64,000 bases of DNA, from the NCBI GenBank assembly GCA_022410635.1, contig JAJVDF010000002.1:4908778-4972777 (forward strand), in the 5' to 3' direction. This document shows positions 56,539-64,000 of this stretch, in pieces; the stretch's first letter is position 1, and every line of letters begins with the position of its first letter. The stretch comes from Tretioscincus oriximinensis (Eukaryota; Chordata; Lepidosauria; Squamata; Gymnophthalmidae). The notes beneath the pieces are model-generated. The model was not told where the DNA came from. It made no database searches and worked only from the letters and a program-made list of their open reading frames with translations. The position numbers were made by a program, and so were the translations under genes.

Positions 56539-57379
56539 GTTAGATATTTCTGGTCTCTTCCGTATTTTTGAATTCCTTTTGGCGCCAGCGGGAAGCTGTC
56601 GGNGCGTAATTTATGTCCTCTAATTGGTTGGAATGCCAAAGGACGCTCCTTTGGCTCTGCTTTATAATCTGTGTTCTGCAATAACTTCCTGTTCTGTTTC
56701 TTTGATGCCATGGAAGCCGGTTCCAACTACTGGTTTCACTTCTGGACTTAAACCTTTGAATAAATGTTCTAAGATAACTCTATTTGCTTTCTTTGNTATT
56801 TTGGGAACAATAAGCCCTAGAAGCCTAACAGAAAGANACAGAACCACCGTGAGATGGAAGATNTATCGGGTCATGCATTAGCAGGAGCAGAAGCTGAAGG
56901 AGGAGCAGCTTCTGCAGGAGTAGAAGCTGAAAAAGGAGAGAGCGAAACTTCATCAACCCCTCCTCCCCCCCCCCCCTTTACAGACGCTGTTCTTCAGGGG
57001 ATTTCCTCTGCTCTGGCTAGCATCGAGTCCAGATTGGCTCATTTAGAAACTCACTCATTCACGGATGATTTGCGGGGATACCTCGCTACAGAGGCTTCTA
57101 GGGCTTATTGTTCCCAAAATAACAAAGAAGGCAAATAGAGTTATCTTAGAACATTTATTCAAAGGTTTAAGTCCAGAAGTGAAACCAGTANTTGGAACCG
57201 GCTCCCATGGCATCAAAGAAACAGAATAGGAAGTTATTGCAGAACACAGATTATAAAGCAGAGCCAAAGGGGCATCCTTTGGCATTCCAACCAATTAGAG
57301 GACATAAATTATGCGCCGATAGCTTCCCGCTGGTGCCAAAAGGAATTCAAAAATACGGAAGAGAGCAGAAATATCTAAC
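56539..57379. mobile_element. ~840 bp inverted-repeat (foldback) element inserted in L2
   Basis: Arms of about 290 bp, 56539-56831 (from GTTAGATATTTCTG) and 57092-57379 (to CAGAAATATCTAAC), are near-identical reverse complements. Both encode KKANRVILEHLFKGLSPEVK then PV.GTG.HGIKETE with a stop, and both read MASKKQNRKLLQNTDYKAEP in another frame. The ~260 bp centre holds GCAGGAGCAGAAGCTGAAGG-type repeats and a Pro run. Long inverted termini with a gag-like centre would fit a DIRS-type remnant or a foldback DNA transposon; neither is proven. Flanks CAGGGTGTTA and CAGGGGTTAT suggest an imperfect target duplication. Confidence 0.8.
56854..57138 (+). pseudogene. unrecognised frame in the spacer of the inverted-repeat element
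   Basis: About 94 codons from an ATG at 56854. It has an Ala/Glu/Gly-rich start (ALAGAEAEGGAASAGVEAEK), a seven-Pro run, then FTDAVLQGISSALASIESRL then AHLETHSFTDDLRGYLA. The last ~16 residues lie in the right inverted arm. The amphipathic ISSALASIESRLAHLE segment could be a short coiled coil, as in some retroelement gag-like proteins. I do not recognise the family. It is not likely to be a host gene, because it is confined between the inverted arms and ends at a stop in the right arm. Confidence 0.4.
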
Positions 57380-57383
57380 ACAG

Positions 57384-57455
57384 GGGTTATTCCATAATCT
57401 GGGGGCTCCCACCTTCTCTGCCACTGAGGGAGGTGGTATTGTCAGCAGATCTTAA
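57384..57455 (-). mobile_element. L2-type LINE 3' region, part 2
   Basis: GGGTTATTCCATAATCTGGG then GGCTCCCACC on the minus strand encodes GAPRLWN, joining PWGVNHILCTFRK of part 1 to give the L2 LWN.LP pattern once the insertion is ignored. Ends near 57455, where a plus-strand L2 begins. Confidence 0.7.
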
Positions 57456-57459
57456 GGCA

Positions 57460-57757
57460 CGGGCAGGCTTATATGAGTGGGAACCTGGGGTAGGGCCTTC
57501 TTGGTGGTGGCACCCAGTCTTTGGAATAATCTCCCCCTCAAGGTGCGTCTGTCATCATCATANTATTCTTTTAGAAGGCCCTTAAAGATGCACCTCTTCT
57601 ACCTGACCTTTGGTTGAAGAAACGCTATTTTTTCCCTCCACCTTCAGATACTGATTGTTACAGTTTTAAAATGTAAATTTTGTACTCTTTTTTGTTGTTG
57701 CCANGCCGAGACCTTCGGGTATGGGGCGGGGTGTAAATGTAAATAAATAAATAAATA
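57460..57757 (+). mobile_element. L2-type LINE 3' end, plus strand
   Basis: Encodes SLWNNLPLKVRLSSS then YSFRRPLKMHLFYLTFG (57512-57615), the conserved L2 ORF2 C-terminus, then a 3' UTR ending GCCGAGACCTTCGGGTATGG then GGCGGGGTGTAAATGTAAAT then AAATAAATAAAT. Opposite in orientation to its neighbours on both sides. Confidence 0.82.
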
Positions 57758-58995
57758 TGAGAGAAGGTGTTCCTTTAGCTATTTGGGGCCCAAGTTATAA
57801 GGCTTTATAGGTGAGAGTGAATACTTTGAAATGGGCTCGATAGCAAATTGGCAGCTAGTGCAGTTCTCTCTGGACCAGCATTTTGTGTGTCCAACTAGTC
57901 GAACTGGCCAGCAATCTAGCTGCAGCATTCTGCACCAGCTGTAACTTCCAAACCATTTTCAAAGATAGCCCTCATATAGAGTGCATTACGATAGTCTAAC
58001 CTGGAAGTTACCAGAGCATGGATTACTGTGGCCAGATCATCCCTATCCAGAAGTGGTCACAACTGGTGGAGTAGACCTAGCTGAAGGTAGGTGCTCGTGG
58101 CCATGGCCTCCAAATGATCTTTAAGTGTCAGTGAGGGATCCAGAAGCACCCCCAGATTTTACACCCGTCCCTTATAGGGCAATTCAATCCCATCAANGAT
58201 AGGGTGTCACCTCACTTTATAGACACAGAACACAGTGATACACAGCACCTTCATCTTGTCTGGATTCAGCTTTAATTTGTTGCCCCCCATCCAGCCCATT
58301 ACTGCCTTCAGACACCTGTCAAGCACTTCAACCAACTCTNCTAATTCAGATGGAACAAAGAGATAGAGCTGTCATCTGCGTATAGATGACAGTTCACTCC
58401 AAATCTCCTGATGACCTCACCCAGTGGCTTCATATAGATGTTGAACAACATGAATGAGAGGATTGACCTTCAAGGAACCCAACAAGTGAGTTCAAGAAAG
58501 AGTCTGCCACCACTACTCTCTGGAAGCAGCCTTGGAGATAGGAGTGGAACCATTGCAATGCATTGCCACCAACTCCTAAACTCGTTAGCCTCTCCAGGAG
58601 GATACCATGGTCAATGGTATCAAAAGCTGCCAAGAGGTCCTGGAGAGCCAACAGGATTGCATTGACCAACAGGACTGCATTGACCACAAGATGGTTTTTA
58701 TGCCATTTCTAGGCCTGAAGCTAGAAATGGGCCTAGATAATGTTTCTTCCAAACATACCTGTAGTTGAACATTCATGGCCCTCTCCAGTACCTTGCCAAG
58801 GAAGGGTATGTTGGCCACTTGTTTGCAGTTGTTGAACTCTTCTGGGCCCAGGGAAGGCTTCTTGAGGAGAGAGTGCACCACTGCCTCTTTAAGACCCAGT
58901 GGGATTGTTTGTTTACCAAGAAAACTAACTTTTGAACTGCTATATAGGATTATTGTGAAAAGACTGCTATGTGGATAGTTTTGTAGAGCAGCTGC
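57758..58995 (-). pseudogene. L2-clade ORF2 reverse-transcriptase remnant
   Basis: Minus strand, with frame breaks and several Ns, encodes in order: LKEAVVHSLLKKPSLGPEEF then N and PFLGKVLERAMN (RT fingers, about 58900-58770), [30 protein letters not shown] (about 58640-58570), [20 protein letters not shown] then HLYADD (YADD codons at 58371-58385, the catalytic pair), GWMGGNKLKLNPDKMKVLCI, LGVLLDPSLTLKDHLEAMA, DRDDLATVIHALVTSRLDY, ending at YKALYNLGP-like codons near 57790. This is most of the RT domain of an L2 LINE. The N-terminal endonuclease is absent. Shifts, the missing PQGSVLSP block and the truncated 3' end make it inactive. Confidence 0.85.
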
Positions 58996-59970
58996 AAGGG
59001 TGAGAAACAATGGAATCTAATATTGACAGCAAATTATCCACAGTATTTGGGAGAAGGGATTATGAAACTTTCTCTTGGCATCCAGCAAACAAAATGGTGG
59101 ACTGGAGAGCGTGTGCCACCTAACTAGAATTATCTCACTTGTCAGGAGCTGTCAGGATGACAAAACATGAAATGTACTGTAAAGATATGAATGAGGTGCA
59201 TTAAAACTGGTAAACTGTTAATGCGCAGTATTAGAAAACTCCAGAGTAAACAAGTGATATGTGGAAACAAGCTAAGTATCTTAGCTTTAGCCTCTATTCT
59301 TGTAGCTGGGTGCACCAGACAGAGAAGGGATTTCTCTTTTGATGGACGCTGCACTGTCAAAACACCTTTTAACAATTTCTGCATAGACCATTGCTTTTGG
59401 CTCTGGCAAGTGCATTTGAATGGCCCACTGTAACACCATAATAGAGGTGCAGCATTTAGCACATCTACACTGCGACTTAGACATAAATAACCAGGAAGAA
59501 AAAGAATTCCAAGAGCCCTGTTTACTTCCCCTTCTGTCCAATTTGCCATTAAATAGAAGGAAAAATAAAGAAAGAGAAAGGAGTGGGGAGGGAAGGGGAG
59601 GGGAGAGACATGGAGATAAAGAGTTGATTAAAAGCTTTTAAGTGTTTTTTGTTAAATTCTTTGTGTCGTCTATCACTTCAGATAAACCATCTAAGCTTTA
59701 CTATGAAACACTGGGTAGAATCAAGCAAGTTATTCAGTTAGTACAATTTTAAAACACAAAAGAGCACCAGGGCTGAACATCAACAGAAACATATTTCAGG
59801 AAGAGATTCTTTTATGTACATATAATACGTTTTCTTTGTTGGGCTATCGGAACGATCAAGCTTTCAATGTCTGGGGTTGCAGCTTTATTTTAGTGCATAT
59901 TTACAGGTTTGGCAAATAAATGGATGGTGAAAATCCTGAACAGTGTAAATTCTTTCTCTTTTGTCCTCAG
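58996..59970. other. unassigned sequence with purine-rich run at 59565-59620
   Basis: A 135-codon minus frame (59142-59549) has no family resemblance. GAAAGGAGTGGGGAGGGAAG then GGGAGGGGAGAGAC is a purine-rich run. The last 40 bases before 59971 form a good 3' splice-site context. Confidence 0.4.
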
Positions 59971-60047
59971 TCCTGAGAGGCAGAAGAAATTCATCACAAA
60001 GAGGAGAGGCCATCAAGCCATGAGTCTGTAATCACCTCGGAAATCAA
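59971..60047 (+). other. candidate 77 nt internal exon (non-coding or poison-type)
   Basis: A polypyrimidine stretch TTCTTTCTCTTTTGTCCTCAG (59951-59970) ends in a strong acceptor AG, and 77 nt later AA|GTAAGTAA (60048 on) is a near-ideal donor. The segment is less AT-rich than its surroundings and shares nothing with the repeats here. All three frames contain a stop (TGA at the start of frame one, TAA after ..AMSL, TGA after ..AIKP), and 77 is not divisible by three. If real, it would be a UTR, lncRNA or nonsense-mediated-decay exon. Splice-like pairs also occur by chance, so confidence is limited. Confidence 0.3.
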
Positions 60048-60496
60048 GTAAGTAAATTTGGTTGCTGGAATTCCATCCCTCTTAACAATAAGGATTTGTA
60101 TCTTATTATTTATTCATTTGCATTTCTAGTATGCATTATACCAAAGGCTGAGGGAAGGTTTGTAATATTTTCAAAACCGTAAGCCAAATAAATCTTAAAG
60201 GCATAAACCACATTTTCATCCTAGAGGTACAGTAGATGTACTCCCNCCCCCCTCGTGTTAAATATTGGCTATATCCACACAGCTGAGATTTTGACTGAGA
60301 AGCACAAGATCCACTTCTAAGTCTCTGGTCACACTTAACTTTTAATCTAGNTTCAATCCAGAATGGACAGACACAGCAGTATAGTGCCAAAAGAAAACAA
60401 CTTGCCACTTTACTGTCATGTTCTCTTACTTTAGAAGCAGTCTGATGATGGTTTCTGGTCTACTCTCTGGTCTACAAAGATGGAACATACTAGAAG
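60048..60496. other. unassigned sequence with L2-like tail at 60105-60170
   Basis: TTTATTCATTTGCATTTCTA then GTATGCATTATACCAAAGGC resembles the minus-strand L2 3' terminus but is diverged. Nothing else recognised. Confidence 0.35.
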
Positions 60497-60709
60497 TAGG
60501 CTGACCAGATGACCCTTTTTTGGGGGGGGGTAGAAACCCAGTTTTGGAGTGTCTCATGGATTTTGCAAAAGAATTTCTTTTTCAAAAAAAGATTTTTTTT
60601 CAAAAAAAAAGATTTTTTTTAAAAAAATTCCTCAGGATAAACCAGGTGGCACCGCAAAACCGGGTTTTCACCCACACACACACACAAAAGAGGTCATCTG
60701 GTCAGCCTA
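60497..60709 (+). mobile_element. hAT-like palindromic MITE, copy 7
   Basis: 213 bp with intact TAGGCTGACC and GGTCAGCCTA termini. Flanks ACTAGAAG and CAGAAGGG share only AGAAG out of register, so no clean target duplication. The right arm carries (CA)n at the position where copy 3 has (TG)n in its left arm. The centre has a duplicated CAAAAAAAGATTTTTTT unit. Confidence 0.9.
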
Positions 60710-61319
60710 CAGAAGGGGCATGACCAATAAGTACAAAAAGGCCCTAAAACAGCACAATTAGCAAATTTTCCCCAAATATAAATGGTTTATGTTGGCATGG
60801 GTGGCAGCAAAGAGGGTTATGTTATCATATGGTTGTAACAAATAAAATGGTAATAATGCATTCAGACTTGACTAGCCTTCAATCAGTAGAACAAAAGGAA
60901 ATAATAGATAAATTGATAGCATGTGNACAAATAGTTTTAGTGGGTGGTTAGAAAGATAAGACTAAATGGCTGATTAATATATTGTATTATTGTTATTGTT
61001 GTTGTTATTTAATATTGCATATTGTAAATATGCTTGTGGTAGAGATAGCAATGCAGATAATATAGGAAAAAAATAGAACATGTAAACAAAATGCTGGATA
61101 GTAAAAACATTTTAGAAAACAAAGTTTGGAGTGAAAATGAAAAATGGAAAGTTAGGTTGATTTTCTCAATACGATACTCTCATAATCATGTATATGCAAG
61201 GAATATGTTACGTTACCCTTGGAGGGTGGAGGGAGGTGTAGTATTATGTATTGCAAAGTTGAAAAATAATAAAAAGNACAAAAAAAGGACAAAAAGGCCC
61301 AACGACTGTATATGCAAAG
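60710..61319. other. unassigned sequence
   Basis: AT-rich with a (TTG/TTA)n-like run near 60988-61008. No family recognised. Confidence 0.4.
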
Positions 61320-61520
61320 AGAGTGTTCTTGGAGCACAATGTGGAATTTGGTCTTGGATCAGAGGGTGTGATCTGGCCCAAGGTCGGAAGGTAGCACATG
61401 CAAGCGCTGTTCACATTGTGGGCAAGCCAGTTCAGGGGCCATTCTTCAGGAGCTGTCCACTGAGGAAAGCACCTTNGGACCAACGGGGAAGGATGGGATA
61501 TAAATCTTTTTAAATAAATG
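61320..61520 (+). mobile_element. SINE- or LINE-type 3' end
   Basis: GAGGAAAGCACCTTNGGACC then AACGGGGAAGGATGGGATAT then AAATCTTTTTAAATAAATGA then ATAA has the GGGRTATAAAT..AATAAATGAATAA ending shared by squamate SINEs and L2. The upstream 150 bp is not assignable by eye. Confidence 0.4.
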
Positions 61521-62997
61521 AATAATTTTCAGCAACTGGCACGGAACGTTCTCCCAGGAAAGTGTGAAAAGGCCCTAAGAGAACAGTTTGCAGAACCGGG
61601 AAGATTACTAATTCAGCTTAAACTGTGGATGACCTATTCCAGGATAAAATCCAAAATAAGGCCAATGAATAAAGGTCCAATTGTCTCTGAAGAAAATTTC
61701 AGGAAAGTTGTCAGAGAGACATCCCACCAGGCAAGCCAATATGCCTGCCAACTTTTGATTTGCAAGGCAATGAAAGGACAAAATAACCAAATCTCTTTTC
61801 ATCATTCCAGACAGACCTGCGTNTGTACTGAGCAAGGCTCTTATTCATATTGAAAGCTGAATTAATGTTTTTAATTATTTCAGTTTTAGCAGAAAGCATT
61901 TTTCCCCCTTCCTTTTTTTTTTAATCACATGAAGATTTCTTGAACATTACTTAATGCTTGACCTTTGTAGGGAAAGGGCAAAATATTAGTATTTGACTAA
62001 AGTTATTAACCACGTGTGCCATCTCCCCTCATTCCTTATTTTAATTGTGACTGTGTTTGGAAAATAAAATGTTGCAGTGGAAATGCAGATAGTGCTGCTA
62101 CTTTGCCCTCTTAATCTGTCTGACATAAAGTAAAATGTGTGTGTTTTAATATTACAGAAACAGAGGGGAAGGGGGGGACAGGGAGAGGAATATATAGAAT
62201 TTATAGTAATTGTTCTCCGGTAAACTATTAAAATCGCTTTTTGAATCACAGATGTTTTAATACAAGTAAGATGAACCGTTGCTTGGCCTTTTAGTTCACA
62301 TAATCCTTACCTCCTTCTTTTTATCCTTCTGGTATGAGCAGATGGAATACTGGAATCTCAAATTACCATTTTTCTTTTTCTACCAGTGCCATATTTTGAG
62401 CCTGACGAGGTCTTCTAATTGTTTGATTGTCCTAGTCACTTCTTTACTACTGCGTCTTTCTATGACTGTAATGCTATATACTTGTTTGAGAAGAGTTTGT
62501 GTTTAAAGGGAGNGTCACCTCATGGCTTATTAATTATCAAGAGTTTATGACAGAGAGTATAACTCCTAGCATTTGAAACTAAACGATTGGGTTGGAGGGA
62601 GAGTGATGAATAGAGTGATTGAGAGAAGGGCTGCATTTGGACCAAGTGAAAAGGGTGCCCAGTGAAGGCTATTTACACAGCTTGTATGCACAACTGCAAT
62701 GCCCTTTGGCTCTGCAGCTAATACTGGTCATCTAAATATTGTTGAATTATGTGCATTTCTGCACTTGTAAAACCTGGAGCAAATCAATAAAGTACCTCCA
62801 ACTGTTGTGAAATAACAATATTTTCCACTTGCAATGCTGGGACAAGATGAGATACCAGTCCCAGGATTAGCAATTCATTCCAGACTGGAGTATGATAAGA
62901 CTAGAATGAAAGTTCTAGGTCTGCAGTTCATGGATAAGCCAAAATGTCCCCTGCAAATCCCAGAAGAGATGGCTGTTGCCTCTAAACCAGGACTGAT
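61521..62997. other. unassigned sequence
   Basis: A 111-codon plus frame (61518-61853) has ordinary amino-acid composition but starts within the preceding repeat tail and matches no family I know. 61861-62830 is AT-rich with no clear feature. Confidence 0.35.
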
Positions 62998-63115
62998 AAG
63001 GAAGAGGAAGAAGAGGATGTTGAAGAAGAAAGAGGAGGNCAAGGAAGTGGAGAGAGGAGGATGGAGGGAGAAGGAGAAAAGGAAGAAGATGGAAGAAAGA
63101 AGAAACGAGTAGTAC
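62998..63115 (+). repeat. polypurine (GGA/GAA)n tract
   Basis: AAGGAAGAGGAAGAAGAGGA and following ~100 bases are nearly all A and G. The Lys/Glu/Arg-rich frame is a by-product. It lies just before an L2 fragment. Confidence 0.85.
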
Positions 63116-63124
63116 TAGTTGCTC

Positions 63125-63348
63125 TTATAACAGTTTTTCTCAATCCAGAGGGACTCCGTTGCCACCTCTAGATTATGGAACAGTCTCCCCTTGGACGTGT
63201 GTCAATCAACATATTTGTATTCATTTAGGAAAAGCCTCAAGATACACCTCTTTACCCTGGCCTTTGGATGAAAAAACTGTCATCCCTTTCCAACCTCAGA
63301 TACTGTTGTTTTAATTTGCTTGTTTGGTTTAAATAAATAAATGCTTGG
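63125..63348 (+). mobile_element. L2-type LINE 3' end, plus strand
   Basis: Encodes LWNSLPLDVCQSTYLYSFRK then SLKIHLFTLAFG (63173-63268), the L2 ORF2 C-terminus, in one open frame, followed by a short UTR and GGTTTAAATAAATAAATG. The typical GGGCGGTATAAAT segment is deleted. Confidence 0.8.
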
Positions 63349-63639
63349 ATAGAAGAGTAATCCTCCTCCCCTTACCTAGAGCAAGGTGGCCACTTACACC
63401 TCAATATTAGTAGGGGGGATTTTTAAGGACCCATCAGCATTCTAGAGGTAACTACATTGACTCATGGAAGAATGTGGAAAGCTTGTTCTGGTTNGGCACA
63501 GTCCCTTGTCTTCTTACCTTTTAAAAAAAGTTTTTTAAAAAAACTTTTCTTTTTGATTNCTTAGAGTGAAAATGCTAGGTGGGGTGAGGGAGACTTTTTA
63601 AGGGACATTGTTGTATATTTTATTGATGTATATGTCTTA
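63349..63639. other. unassigned sequence
   Basis: Contains a TTAAAAAAAGTTTTTTAAAA then AAAC self-complementary A/T run near 63520-63545. No gene. Confidence 0.4.
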
Positions 63640-63700
63640 TTTTGTNAAGCCCTTTGGAAGAAAGGGCATTATAAATAAACGTTTTATTTATTTATTATGT
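63640..63700 (+). mobile_element. L2-type LINE tail
   Basis: TTGTNAAGCCCTTTGGAAGA then AAGGGCATTATAAATAAACG then TTTTATTTATTTATT resembles the TGTAAGCCGCC..GGCGGTATAAATAAA ending of L2-type copies. Confidence 0.45.
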
Positions 63701-64000
63701 TAAAAATAGTTCTCTATCTTCAGTGCAAAACTGTGATGACAATTCAATATGTTTTCTCTACACTGAACCTAATTTCAACCTAACCTATTTAATAATTTGA
63801 GTATCCAGAGTTCATCCGACACTGTATTTGATTTCATCTTCAGTACAATTGGTAAATGACAAATTTATTTATCTACTAAGGTTAATAACACATCTTTGAA
63901 ACGACTATAGATAGCTTTAAAATAGAATAACAATGTATAGTATTTTTTTGTTGTTGAAACTAGGTATATGTTCTATTTCTGTTATATACTCAGGAAAGTT

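Overview
This window looks like non-coding nuclear DNA from a squamate reptile. The evidence is its repeat content: 5'-truncated CR1-type and L2-type LINEs, L1 3' ends, a BovB/RTE fragment, tRNA-derived SINEs with (TTC)n tails, and several families of short palindromic DNA transposons. Some of the features suggest a gecko-like lizard, but the species cannot be fixed by eye. There are no bacterial operons, no CRISPR array, no rRNA or tRNA gene, and no recognisable host protein-coding gene. The long open frames are retrotransposon remnants or products of simple repeats and palindromes. Scattered single Ns and one N run (18275-18444) indicate a draft assembly.

Layout. 1-6 kb: two copies of a ~410 bp PIF/Harbinger-like MITE in otherwise unassigned sequence. 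6-9 kb: nested LINE debris (CR1-like, L1, L2 tails). 10.6-11.2 kb: a 200 bp inverted composite microsatellite and a foldback. 12-18 kb: palindromic MITEs, a LINE zinc-knuckle fragment, the first hAT-like MITE. 18-22 kb: the gap, two minus-strand SINEs and the BovB fragment. 24.6-25.4 kb: the best-preserved LINE copy, with an intact reverse-transcriptase C-terminal frame. 27-29 kb: a dense cluster of MITEs and a SINE. 29-42 kb: mostly unassigned, with a polypyrimidine tract at 37.56-37.81 kb. 42-46 kb: CR1 and L2 pieces, tandem duplications and a palindrome. 47-51 kb: a SINE with target duplication, a foldback MITE and the fourth Harbinger-like copy. 53-59 kb: a 70 bp tandem repeat, an L1 3' end, and an L2 split by an ~840 bp inverted-repeat insertion, followed by oppositely oriented L2 copies. 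59.97-60.05 kb: a possible 77 nt exon with strong splice sites. The end holds further MITE and L2 pieces.

The strongest results come from comparing copies inside the window. Seven palindromic elements start TAGGCTGACC and end GGTCAGCCTA; five carry 8 bp target duplications (four exact, one with a single mismatch), which is the hAT signature. Four other elements start near GGCTGCGTGCACACA and carry 3 bp TTA/TAA/TCA duplications, the PIF/Harbinger signature. I see no sign of an undescribed functional system. The items most worth checking are the inverted-repeat insertion at 56539-57379, the candidate exon at 59971-60047 and the MITE families.
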